Source: Harmothoe impar
Taxonomy: Eukaryota; Annelida; Polychaeta; Phyllodocida; Polynoidae
Assembly (NCBI GenBank): GCA_947462335.1
Contig: OX381714.1
Coordinates: 35,860,025 to 35,924,024 of the forward strand
Reading direction: 5' to 3'
DNA: 64,000 bases
The notes under the pieces were generated by a model. That model saw only the letters and a list, made by a program, of their open reading frames with translations, did no database searches and was not told where the DNA came from. Positions 47,601 through 58,800 of the stretch are shown here, one piece after another. A program made the translations under genes and the position numbers. The first letter of the stretch is position 1. Every line of letters begins with the position of its first letter.

Positions 47601-50235
47601 CTAGTTGAATTATATTCCAGCGGAAGCTGATGAGACATGTGTTGTAATCACCCTGGGGGAGGGAATTGTGGAGCCATTAAGGCCACCTTTTTTTTGATAA
47701 CTTGGATTACGGGCTTTTGGCTTCAAATTTTTGGAAGGGCAGAGGCAAAAAAAACACAAGAGCTGCCCTACGGGTGGCACCAGATCACAAAATTTCCCAA
47801 AGGGCAGAGGCAAAAAAAAAGCATGGAAAATCTCATTTCTGGGCAATCTAATGATGATATATTGAGAATTATCCCCAATCTGAAAGGCCCCATTCTGCCT
47901 TTTTCTGATAAACATGCATTTTTTTTCTTGGTAAAATTCTCAAAAAATCTCGGAGGGGAAAGGTAAAAAAAAAGAAAAAAACTTTTTTTTTTTGCAAAAT
48001 GCCAAAAATCTCGGCGGCGGATCCGTAATCCAAGTTATCAAAATAAAACAGCCCAAGCGGTGAGGGGAGGAAACGTATTACTTGTGTGAGTGTCAGTATT
48101 TTACCACACATATCAGGCATATCATACGGGTGCGATATGAAATGTTAAACTGGGATGGGAATTGAGCATTAGTGAACCCCTTCCATGAGGAAGTTGGAAA
48201 GGTATGCTGGCGTGAGAATTACCATCCTTCCCCGCCTTTTTAAGCTCAATATAAATCGGTTCTCCATGGTTGATGTAAGAGGCATTTTGGCATTAAAAGA
48301 TCAGAATGAAATAATGGTATAAAACATCAAGATATAATGATTCAACTCCCTTTATAAAGACATTACCTATAAGTATAATAAATCAAAGTACATGTGTTAT
48401 CTAACCCTAACAGTTAACAGCAGCGCCTGGAGTTCCAGCAACACCTTCTCCTCTGGGGACTGCGTCGTGCTTCTGACGTCAGAGATGAAGCTGCAGGTCG
48501 TCAGTTGTGACGTCACACACCCCTACGTGTGTCACCAGGTGGCACCACCACCAAGTGAGTTCAACATACTGGCCTCCGTGTGCTTCTTAATTTGTTCCTG
48601 TGTTTTCATTTTGTGTATAAAACTGATAATCACAGTTTGTCTATCGCGAGACATTTAGAGGAAAATATATGTTAAGTTGTAACCATTGAGCTATACATCT
48701 CACGCGCCCTTTAATATTCACACTTCAACCATTAGTTGACTATGCACCATAAACTACCATAGATATAGTCCTGTACATGCATGGTAAGAAAGCCTCTAAC
48801 TTTAAAGGTTACCCTAGTAACAAGTCACGAGATATTCCCGGGAATTTTTTTGGGATTCTGTGAGCAAAATTACCCGTGATATCACGGGATTAAAAGACTT
48901 GATTTTACATGTAGAATTTTGTAAAATCACGGGATTTACCCCAGCAAATCAGCAGGATGTGGGTTCGAACTGCTGTGTCAGTTCACTCATTGAACCGATG
49001 GGGTAGGATTGTGCACACCACAGCATAGGTGTATTTCTACCTTATTCAAGCATGAATTGATGATAAAAAAAACCATTGAAAATGTATCTTCTACATGTTG
49101 GTGTGAAAGAAATGTTTTCTAAATGACGGATACAAAAAATAATAACTAGGGATTCGACCTCTCCACCTTCAGATCTACAGTGCTAGGCTGTATAGACTGA
49201 GCTAACGGGGCTTGCTGAATGGTTGATGCATGGAGTGGTAGTGTTTAATCTGCGCCCTCTCCTTGTCTCCATGGGCCACATGCTCGTGCACGGGACAATG
49301 TATTTGTAGTTGGAAAGCTTGGTTTCTATTACTACCGTAATTACTTTAGTAATTAGTTCAACCCGTGTTATTTAGGGGGAATTCACGGGAATTTTTTCCA
49401 GGGTAGGATCTCCCCTGAAATGGCTAAGTAATTTGGCATCTTCGCAACATTGCTACAATATTTTGTAGCTGACTAGTCTGTGTACATGCTTTTTCTCTGG
49501 GTCCGGGTATATATAGGTGGCTCTGTGTGTAACCTTCCTTTGTATCTGTACATAGGCACCGTAGCGCCGCCTGCGGTGGTGACAACCCCCACGACGACGG
49601 CCGCCCCGGCGGAGCTGGACGCCTGGGCACCGGAAGACATGCAGCTGGCCCTGTACATCGTGCTGCCCATCTTCTTCATCCTGGTCTTCGGCTCCTGCTT
49701 CAGCTACTGCGGCCACCGCCTCTGGCGCTACTTCCGGCGCCGACAGCGTCTCGCCTCGCGCCTCGCCGCGCTGCGGAAGGCGCAGACGGAGTTCGAGTCC
49801 GACACTAAGCCCTTAGCGTTCCCGTATGTCGACGCCGAGACGCCACGTCCTGTGACGGCACGTGACGTCACTATGGACCAGAGGAGCAACTACCGGAAGA
49901 CGCCAATCTCAGAGAAAGGGGGAATGACACCGGAAGTGTGTGTCGAGAATGAGGTTATCAAGTCACGCAAACCAATACGCGCAATAGTGACGCCACCCCC
50001 GCCTATCGCCCGAGCTGGAACGTCGTCGTCGAGGAGATCGGGGATGGATAGTCGACAGAGCACGGCGCTCCCCGGTGACTGGCCGGAAGTGGGAGTAATA
50101 GAAGAGGAGGAGAGTGACGAGATCGACTTCACCAAGTTGTCCATACAGGACATCCTGTACGTTAAGATGCTGCTGGGAGACGACCCGAACCGGGAGAAGA
50201 AGAGCAGGAAAAAGAGGCGGATTATCGTAGCCTAA
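38619..50235 (+). CDS. WSC + C-type-lectin-like single-pass membrane protein, paralogue B (7 exons)
   Basis: Seen: exons 38619-38679, 44294-44500, 46088-46174, 46449-46608, 47460-47566, 48414-48554 and 49556-50235. They total 1443 nt, a 480-residue protein, with the same intron phases as paralogue A and an equal 207-nt exon 2. Order: signal peptide (MTAVVEALLRVTLCLLAIQQ), WSC domain (exons 2-3, GCYHVADG, SGCNTDGYPF, CLCVQEYG, FLCGGV), CTLD (exons 4-6, KSCVREN, VWVGAYRTTW, FQWAG, GDCVVLL, HPYVCHQV), Thr/Pro stalk, transmembrane helix near 285-305, and a 175-residue basic tail. The tail ends in DEIDFTKLSIQDILYVKMLL plus a lysine/arginine cluster, nearly the same as in A. The last exon is GC-rich, unlike its introns. 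An AG acceptor lies just before the start codon, so a 5' UTR intron is likely. Introns hold many MITEs. Function is inferred: a surface receptor with a conserved intracellular binding motif. Canonical calcium and sugar residues of the CTLD are not seen. Confidence 0.85.
38904..39015. mobile_element. 112-bp TAGGGACC hairpin MITE, copy 1
   Basis: TAGGGACCTTTAGCAAACCC and its inverted end TTGCTAAAGGTCCCTA; the arms (ACGTAGCTCATTAAACGCAG ... CTGCGTTTAATGAGC) pair almost completely. First intron of the second WSC/CTLD gene. Confidence 0.85.
39156..39220 (+). mobile_element. tRNA-derived SINE head
   Basis: TGGTATAGTGGGTAGGGC and GAGTTCAATCCC at A/B-box spacing. The following sequence has the AACACGGGTTGAAC / TATCACGGG units found near other tRNA-like pieces (40.9-41.07 and 48.8-49.4 kb), so these may be parts of one composite SINE family. 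Confidence 0.55.
39569..39640 (-). mobile_element. tRNA-derived SINE fragment (with copies at 40465-40530 and 40748-40820)
   Basis: GGGATTTGAACCAGCTACC with TAGTCCCGTGCTCTAGGCCC reads as a tRNA-like sequence on the minus strand. The same sequence recurs on the plus strand at 40465-40530 and on the minus strand at 40748-40820. A related piece lies at 49146-49212 (minus). Confidence 0.55.
40125..40236. mobile_element. 112-bp TAGGGACC hairpin MITE, copy 2
   Basis: Same length and ends as copy 1, with several substitutions in the arms (CTCATTTACCCTAGATG). Separated from copy 3 by one base. An older fragment lies near 40010-40090. Confidence 0.85.
40238..40349. mobile_element. 112-bp TAGGGACC hairpin MITE, copy 3, with fragment to 40373
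   Basis: Inverted relative to copy 2. A partial extra end (TACGTGGTTGCTAAAGGTCC) follows at 40350-40373, so insertions fall into each other's ends. Confidence 0.85.
42245..42995. mobile_element. Cluster of TGTACAACTGCTAAGTG-family MITEs
   Basis: Three arm-type segments (42250-42375, 42640-42775, 42815-42995) carry the same CAGTTAGCAG / CTGCTAACTG units in both orientations, with TATCATAATAGGAAT interior pieces also seen near 35210. Nested or tandem insertions. Confidence 0.7.
43800..43935. mobile_element. TGTACAACTGCTAAGTG-family fragment
   Basis: ATACACTTAGCAGTTGGATG, TAGTTACTACAGTTAGCAG and CACTTAGCAGTTGTACA, the right end of the family. Confidence 0.65.
47690..48045. mobile_element. ~355-bp MITE with TTGATAACTTGGATTACGG ends
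   Basis: TTGATAACTTGGATTACGG at 47694 and its exact complement ending 48041. Inside are repeated GGGCAGAGGCAAAAAA segments. Intron 5 of the second WSC/CTLD gene. Confidence 0.78.
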
Positions 50236-50463
50236 TCATTAAAGGCCACAGGTAGAATGATGGAAGGAATGTTGTACTCTGGCCGCCTAATCTGCAACCA
50301 CAAGAGCAAGATAATTACATAAATAGAAAATTTCTATCATTCAGATTGTAAACTAAGCTGTACAATGCTGAAAATACTGTACTGTACATTCAATATTAAT
50401 CAATTAAGCATTAACTTCATCTTCTGCTGATGGAACATTTTGGCACTACAGATTCAATTTGAG

Positions 50464-50469
50464 AATAAA
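50464..50469 (+). terminator. Polyadenylation signal of paralogue B
   Basis: A canonical AATAAA lies about 230 bases after the stop codon of the second WSC/CTLD gene. It is the first good signal downstream in the same orientation. Confidence 0.5.
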
Positions 50470-53284
50470 ACAGCTGTGACAGGCATATGGAAATCTATGT
50501 GCATTTCTGGCAAATTGTTAAACCCGCCCTTTTTTCATAATTGTCAATCTTAAAGGTTCCACTATACATGTACAAAAGAGTTCAATAACTGTGATATATA
50601 GGTTTGATAGAATAGCAACACGTTATCTATATATAGTGTTACTGTGATCTCGAGTAGAGTAGAAAAGACATGTAACCCTCCCGGATATACATGTATCTAA
50701 TTGCTGATTTTATATTTTCATAGTAGATAGAAATGGAAATACATCTTATTTTACCACGTGACAAGGAGTGATATAATTGTATATGGACGTGAGATGCATT
50801 GTCTCTAGATGGCCCGCATAATAGAAGTCTAAATTTCTCACTGAATGTATAATGGAAAGTGGATAACCTATCCATGAGAAATAATCCAGTGAAATGTTTG
50901 GACTATGTGAACGGCCAAGCATTTGACGTGGCTGTTCACTTCTGGTACAGAAGGGTGCGTTAGTGTATTATGCCTTTCTGTCATCATGGTGCACGAATGC
51001 AGCCCGGGCAAGGTACTCGCCAGTCGACCCTGTATATATGGTGACGATAGTCTCGAAGGGTCGACATGATGCTTGTTTTTTTTAGGCCTGCATTCGTGCA
51101 TCATGACGAAAAGGGATATAAACCATCAAAGGACTCTGCTGCAAGGGTTAAATACCAGGCATTCCTTAGTACTTAATAACATCGGATGTGGAAATATTTA
51201 CACAGATTCAGTCTGGTGATTCTGGAATGGCGATATTGTCTGCCCGAAATAGTTTTGCCATGTGCCAAAATCCATAGGCGCCTGATATAATTACAGTCTT
51301 TTTTCAGGCTAGTGCAGTTAAACATGAGACACTTGTACATTCTGTCAGTGAAACAATATATAAAGTGAGATCTTGTTGCATGTCCGACCAACTTTGCTGT
51401 CTTATTGCTGTTGGTCGCATATGAAACCTGATGGACTATTAGAGCACATCCATATGCTTGTGAATAAAACTGTTCCAGAACAGAGCCCATAGCCAATTCT
51501 ATGTATGTCCGACTCTCAATGGATGGACCATTTAGGCCTGACAGCAATTGTTTATGTCAGACATGAATCTAATATCTATTTAATAAGATCACATATGCAT
51601 GAATATGTCAATATTATTATATAAATAGACAGTGTAATAATAATAATGATACGGATCAAAAATTTGTGAAACTTGTTTCTGAATGTTCCCTCGTCTTTAC
51701 TTGAAAAAATACAATGACTATTTAGGTGACCGAACCACATGAATTTCCTATCAGAAAACCATTGATATCGTGAAGAAAGCAAGTGTGATAAATATAGTCA
51801 ATATAATCTAATAATAGAAAACCAACTTCCTTTATGAAGAAAGCAAGTGTGATATCAGTAACATAGTCAATATTATATCTATACTATTTTTGTCTGAATC
51901 AAAATGTTTATATGTGAATCATCTTTGAATGTTATCATAATTATTATGGGTATATAATTATAGACTGTATAGAATGTGGAAACTACAACTCTCCTGTGGT
52001 TGCTGTAATAAAGGTTTGAAACTGAAATCGCATAGATCCCTTTTAATAACTATCCTAAATAGCTTAACCATCTTCAATTTCATATTATTCACTATACCTC
52101 CAATATAAAGGGTTGTATGATATATAGCAAGCATCGTTGCTTACCTATTATGTGTGCCCATAACAGGTGACCCCCCTCCCCCACCTCCCTTCCCTGCTCT
52201 ATCAATCCCCAACACAACATGGCAGGTCGATCTCCACCACACTGCCGCTTCTGCTCAGTGCACCTGTTGCTAAGGGGGTCCTTTGTCCAGGTATACCAAG
52301 CAGCAATCAATACAAGATGTAAGGCCATATACATGTGTATAAATTATGTGGTATTTATGTGTCAACATACTTTTGGGTAGTGTTGGTTCTGTATGCTGAA
52401 GTTTTGGGTTGTGGGGCTTCTGATGTAACTGCAGTGCAGGTGTGTAGAAAGCATAGTTTTATTTGGGGGGGGGGGGGGGCGAGAATCATAGTTGGTTGTA
52501 GGGCTTATTAAAGTAGGGACTTTAGAAAAAATCGAGAAATTTTAAATAATCAATTATTTTTCTTCTATGGTGTAGAATGTGAGAAATGTAATCCAAATCT
52601 TTTAGAATTTTCTTTCTATCTATCATAGAACCCAGACAATCATCAATTATGTGTCAATAAAATCCAACAAGTTCCCCTAGTACATTCTCTATATAGCGGT
52701 TGGAGTTAGTCTCTGGTCACTTAATAGTTGTAGGGCAGGTTGTTTGGGTCATGGATGAGTGGGGCTGATATTTGGAAGGTAGTTATGTAAGGGGTTTGAA
52801 TGGCATTTGGAGTACTGGAAAGGCTAGGCTGTGATTGACAGACTCTGTTAACATGATTACCCAATCACCACAGTAGGTGTGAGTAGAGAGTAAACCAATT
52901 GCCTTAATGACCCAATCATGATTATTATGATGTTAAGGTCTGGGAACAGGTGAGAGCATCCTCTGATTGCTTCCATTTTTTAACATCATATAGCAACATA
53001 TTGGATCATATCACAAACCAAAAAGGAGCCACCAGGATTCATAACTTTGTAGGGTTTCCCCTGTTTTTGATCAAATCTATCATATTACCAATAGAATTGG
53101 TAACTTCTCTTGGCTGCAGTTACTAATCATAGGTATGGCTCGATAGGCCTTTCTCTTGACTGCATTTCTGAGTGATAACCTAACAGTAATAATTAAAATG
53201 TCACCCCATAAGAGGGGAATTTCATAACAGTGTCTGTAAGGCACAGCTGCACCAAAATGCTGGCCTGCAGTGTGCACCGAAGAT
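50470..53284. other. Intergenic stretch downstream of paralogue B
   Basis: One hairpin element (50978-51108) and a G-run at about 52470. No coding exon with splice signals was seen. Confidence 0.45.
50978..51108. repeat. GCATGAATGCAG-type hairpin element
   Basis: Starts TCATCATGGTGCACGAATGC and ends GCATTCGTGCATCATGA. Inner inverted pair GTCGACCCT / AGGGTCGAC flanks the loop. Downstream of the second WSC/CTLD gene. Confidence 0.6.
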
Positions 53285-53516
53285 GCTATCCGTAATCTGG
53301 CTAAATGGTTGTGGGGGCGAATATTTACTGTGACAGCTACTATGAAAATAATTTTTTGGCCTTTCCTCGTAATACAGCGTAGGGGCAGTATCCTTAGGGT
53401 TGTTGTTTTTGTAGTTATATAGATCTTGAAGGATACAATCTTGGTTATAACTTTTTCCATAGTAACTGTCACAGTAAATGATCGCCCCCACTTCCATTTA
53501 GCCGGATTAAGGACAG
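53285..53516. mobile_element. ~230-bp MITE with ~45-bp inverted ends
   Basis: GGCTAAATGGTTGTGGGGGC with TTTACTGTGACAG on the left, and the mirrored CTGTCACAGTAAA ... GCCCCCACTTCCATTTAGCC on the right. The interior has no gene. Confidence 0.75.
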
Positions 53517-53796
53517 ACTTAACCGTGTGCACTGTGCACAGGGGCTCACCTAGCGGTCTCTGGAGTCCCTAATTAAAGTGTTTCATACTACACATGTATA
53601 TAATATAGGGCGGGATTTAATGAATATAATCATTTGATTCACCCATTTTTGCTATTCAGTGTACACGATGGTTTTAAGCATCCGATGGTGAATATGATTA
53701 CAGGAGACCAGGCAAGCTAATTGCTCCTTATGTCCCCTAAAACTTAATTAAAAAGAAACCACTTTGGTAGAATCAGAGACTGAAAGAAAAGAAACG

Positions 53797-53867
53797 GGCT
53801 CGTCCGGGATTTGAACCCGGGACCTCTCGCACCCAAAGCGAGAATCATACCCCTAGACCAACGAGCC
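53797..53867 (-). tRNA. tRNA-Pro (anticodon TGG)
   Basis: The minus strand folds as a complete tRNA of 71 nt. The acceptor stem GGCTCGT pairs with ACGAGCC. The anticodon stem CTCGC/GCGAG encloses loop TTTGGGT with anticodon TGG. The T arm GGTTCAAATCC is canonical, the A box is intact and there is no intron. The perfect stems suggest a functional gene rather than a SINE head. Confidence 0.93.
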
Positions 53868-55164
53868 AACTGTACATACCTAATAGTACCTGGCTTGGTG
53901 CTCAATGATGCAGTCATTTTATGGTATCTTTTAGGCTCAGGTAAATTCCTTTTCCAATCCCAGTATAATTGATGAGTCAACAGGTGTATTGGTATCAATT
54001 TTATTCACCTCATAATTTATTTGTAATAGGCTATGTTGAACTAATGGCAGTATCCGTTCTGGAAACCTAACAAAGACAGTTTATACAATATAATCGTCTC
54101 CACTATGCACTATAGTAATTGGCCTCATACTTATAAGCACACAACATATAAACAGTGTATAATATCACCAGTATTCATGATAATCCGATTCATTCATTCA
54201 TTAAATATATTTATCATGACAAGGAGGGAAGATGGTTTTCGCAATATCATGTATGTTCTCAATATATGTGTTGATGCAGAATATGATTATTACATGTAAA
54301 TCCACCCAGTAATTACATGTTAGAAACTCCGTGTTTATTGAAGGTTTTCAGATCTGAAATATTATATTTAACAAGTACAGTATTACTTGTAGACCTGAGA
54401 CATTTTAGTAATGCAAGTATAACATTCAATATTCAATATGGTATGACGTCGTGTGTTCAACCTTCAATATGGTTATGTCATTTAATTGTATCCTTGCCTT
54501 ATTTGAATCTTACCAAAGGGCTTGTCTGTAGACTATATGATATTATTCCTTGTGGGTTGTGCTGACACAAACTATTGCTATTAGTAACATTTATAGTCAT
54601 ATTCTGAAATCAAATTCCCTCTGTGGTGACCCATATATGATTAATGGGCACTATAGTGTTCTCAAGAGGTTTGGTCAAGTGTGAAATCTTTCCACATGTC
54701 ATATGAGCATTGGCTTATATTACAAACTGCCACATAATATAGGAGACTTGGGCATCAAGTTGTCAGTTTGCCCAAGGCTATTGGTCGGAGGACAAACAAT
54801 GTGCCTCGGACTCTCCCACCCACCAGACGAAGCTGAATTAGTGTGATTGTATTCGCCCTCCGAGATGTTTTAAGACAGTAACATACCCGGTATAGAGCAC
54901 CAAGTATTTCTCCAGATTACCAAGAGATGATGTGTCGAGGTCATGCCCCAGAGGTTCTTCCCAGGTGTGCATAGGGCTACATGTGTAGAAAGGAGTGCCT
55001 CCAAATCCCCAGGAGAGGGTTGTTAACTAAGTATTCCAATAATAGCCATCACCATAGCTGCATGGAAGATCATCCGCCTCCACACAACCCACGGGTCAGC
55101 TGGAGCACATTATGGTAACTGTGATGGTAACCAGAATCTACAGGAGAACAGGGCGAGGTTCTAC

Positions 55165-55375
55165 CCGTGCTCGAGAGTTGCTTGAGAATTGCTTGAGAAT
55201 TGCTTGAGAATGACTCGAGAGCTGCTCAAGAGTTACTCGAGAGTTGCTCGAGAGTTGCTTGAGAGTTTGCTCGAGAGTTGCTCGAGAGTTGCTTTAGAGT
55301 TTGCTCGAGAGTTGCTTGAGAGTTTGCTCGAGAGTTGCTCGGGAGTTGCTCGAGAGTTGCTCGGGAGTTGTTAGC
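55165..55375 (+). repeat. Minisatellite of GAGAGTTGCTC units
   Basis: About 18 tandem units of roughly 11-12 bases (GCTCGAGAGTT / GCTTGAGAGTT), with XhoI-like CTCGAG palindromes. An open frame across it is a consequence of the repeat. Confidence 0.85.
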
Positions 55376-55805
55376 TGCAAACTATTATCTGCGTATGGTA
55401 TCTATATCTACACTATAGAGCAGCAGCTGCTAATTCCCATAACTCAGTTTAGAGATGGTTCATCTGGTAATTTCAGCCATGCTTTTCATCCACCCATTTC
55501 AGACATAAAGAGGTCTGATATCCTAATCGTCCATTGACATTCAGGCATGGGAAACCTACTTAGAATTACTCTCAGTGGTAGTCGAACCCCATGTTTACAT
55601 ACTAGATACCACATGAGTCAAAATGTGGAGTCTTAGAATTACTCTAAAGTTAATTCCGCAACAGCCCACAAATATACGTCCATTGATAGCCACCCTATAT
55701 GGGCCCTGATTGGCTCAGGTTCCCGTGATCACCATTGGACTGACGTACTCTCGCGAGATGAGCGTCCCTGACACGAGAAGATGACGTCACTTCCGTTGGG
55801 CTGTG

Positions 55806-58800
55806 CTATCTGCGTGGGTAGCGGCATCTGCTATATGAGATTTTGCACCGTGCTGTACAGAATAACCTGCCTATCATCCTGTAACAAAAAGAGAGAAATC
55901 AGTTACTTTACATGGTGGTAGTTACAAGAGTCATGAATGATGTAAAATTATTTAGAGACTACACCTATAACAGTTATTCTAAATCGGATCCTCAATTGTT
56001 CATGGTTTTCTTCCCCACAAAATCATACAAACAAGTATTGCACAAAGCGTCCTAACATATCTATATTACCAATGTACATCCCCGCCCGTAACATTAATCC
56101 CTTAAGGGCTGCATCATGTATAGTCCCTCAAGGATTAGACAAAAGAAATATTCAGAAACTACGCCACGTGCTGACCCTGGTTTCCACGAGGAGCAGGCTT
56201 GTCCCCCAAAGTCGCGGCCATCACACTCCTCTTGCCCCAGGTGGATGAAGCCATCCCCGCAGTAGGCTCGCCGACAACCTGAAACACATCTCTGTCCATT
56301 AGACCTCAAACACCTATATCCCTCAGAGAGCCGCAATGTGCGTTAATGTGCCATGCTATTTGTCGTCATGATGCCTCAATGCATCTTTGGTGAGTTACTC
56401 GCCAGGGCTGCATTCATGCATCAAGACAACCAAGGCCGTAGGCCTAATGAATTTAGGCACTACGCAAGCCTAAAATGGTAAAGTCTTGAAATTATACAGC
56501 AACAAAAGTCACCCTGTCATCTGACCCAATAAACAACATCAGGAACCCTTTTAAACATTGAATGACTATCTCTATTTTGACATAGATTGCTCCCTCCACT
56601 CCCAATTGTTTTCTGGAGTTAAAGTCAAATTCGTATTCGCCATCACTTTTACCTTAAGTGGATTTTAATTCTGGCCATTTAACTACCCAACAGTATACTC
56701 ATTGAACCAATCTTATTCAGGATGTGTCATATACAACACATTAATTTTAATTTAACACAATTGATTTGAATAGATATCTGGTATAATAAGCTTCTTGTTA
56801 CTACTGACCGACGCAGCTGTCGTTAGGACTGTCGTTACCATCATCACAGGCCTCCCCTGTGTCTCTGTCCAGGATGCCATCACCACATTTTGTCACCTGC
56901 AGCAATATCAAACATTTGAACTTCCCCAAAGTTGAATATCATTTTAAACAATAATATCTTTCACTATGATTTTATCAGCTTTTAATCATTGTATAAGTTT
57001 GAGCAAAAGTATAGTCTAAAATAATATGTTAAATGATTTACTGCAGTGGCCGTACTCCACTTGGGACAGAGCTGACCTTTTAATTTCATAATGACCTTGC
57101 TTGTTACATGACCTTTGCTATAGCCTCCCTACATGACCTTGACCTACCCGTATGGCCCTCCAGGTGACGTGGTCCCGGAAGAAGAGCTGTTTGGAGTCTG
57201 CGCGGTAGGCGATCAGACCCTCCAGGTGCACACCGTACATGGCTGCAGCGTTCTGGAAGATCACCAACTGGAGGGAACCATGGAGGAAAGGGTTTAAGAT
57301 ACAGTTTGTACAATTCCCCACTAGCTGGATGTCCAATGGACAGCGCCATATTGGACTGGTCCCAGTATGCACCCTCTCCTTTCCAGTCACTAGCTTCAGC
57401 AAATCATGTGGACCAGATCAGGGGGCTAAAGCTCTGCTTGGAGAGTGGAACTACTACATTCCCTGCATGCTAGGACACCTGCAATCTTTTACCTGTCCAA
57501 GATAGGGTTGTGGTTAGGACCATGGACTCATGACTAGCAGTACCTAAGTTCAAATCCCCTCCAGGCTAGGTGTGGTGACCATTTTAACCCCATTGGTTGC
57601 AAAAGCTTGCACCAAAAGTTTTGGCAAAACGTTTTTGTAAAACATTTTATGAACCTTTGCAAAAGGTTTGGGTAGGGTAGACTGACCTAAAGATAACCAC
57701 GTACCATGAGATGACCCCCTTAATTTTGTAGTCATTCATTCATGATAAGCTCTGTTGTTGTGTATTACAGTACACTTTAAGTGATACTCTTTCCAGAAAT
57801 GGACAAATAAGTACAATACCATACACAAATAACTACATAATTAAGGTGGACATCTCATGGTACGTGGTTACCTTTAGGTCAGTCTACCCTATAGTCTTTT
57901 GGTAACCACTGTTGGTAACCATCTATGTTACACTAAAAGCCACACCAAGAACCGAACCCGGGACCCTTAGATTGGGAGTTACAGGCTCTCCTGGTTGAGC
58001 TATCGGGGCTGCTGGTAGATCAAGGTACAATAGGTAAACATAAACTTTGTTATTGATTATCCTCATTAATGATCAATGCTATCAGGGACCTTTAGCAACC
58101 ACGTAAAAGCTCATTAGGGACCTTTAGCAACCATGTAAAAGCTCATTAAACGCAGACGTATCCTTTGCCTTCAGCACTACTACGTCTGCGTTTAATGAGC
58201 TTTTACGTGGTTGCTAAAGGTCCCTATTGATCATTAATGAGGATAATCAATGACAAAGTTCACCTATTGTACCTGGACCTACCAGCAGCCTCCATAGCTC
58301 AACCAGGAGAGCCTGGAACTCCCAATCTAAGGGTCCCGGGTTCGGTCCTTGGTGTGGCTTTTAGTGTAACATAGATGGTTACCAAAAGTGGTTACCAAAA
58401 GACTATACCCAAACCTTTTGCAAAGGTTCATAAAATGTTTTACAAAAACGTTTTGCCAAAACTTTTGTAACCAATGGGGTTAAAATGGTCACCACACCTA
58501 TCTGGAGGGGATTTGAACTTAGGTACTGCTAGTCATGAGTCCATCGTCCTAACCACTAGGCTATCTTGGACAGGTAATAAAAGGTGTGTCCAGGTACAAC
58601 CAATGCATAATACACATGTAGAGGCCTAGTGTAATCATTGCTCCACTCTCCCCCCTGATGTTTGGCCCCCTGAGACCCATACTGCTAGTTCTATGTGTCC
58701 CCAAATGTGGCAGCACTGGTATCCCGCTAGTGAGGAATACAAGATCACCAACTCGAGGAAACCATGTAGGAGGTGGTCAAAGATACAGTTTGTACAATAT

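Larger units (their letters stand above)
57486..58590. repeat. Large inverted repeat built on two head-to-head SINE-like copies
   Basis: The left arm (GTCCAAGATAGGGTTGTGG ... CCAAAAGTTTTGGCAAAACG) reappears reversed at 58400-58590. Arms also share a tRNA-like segment (minus near 57945-58015, plus near 58290-58360) with GGGTTCGG-type B boxes. Centre holds a TAGGGACC MITE; the left arm is split by another MITE (57675-57889). It lies within COLQ intron 59139-57268. Confidence 0.75.

Noticed and set aside
55189..55374. ORF of repeated RELLESLLESCS units
   Set aside because: A translation of the GAGAGTTGCTC minisatellite; no splice sites, no start context and no matching sequence outside the repeat.
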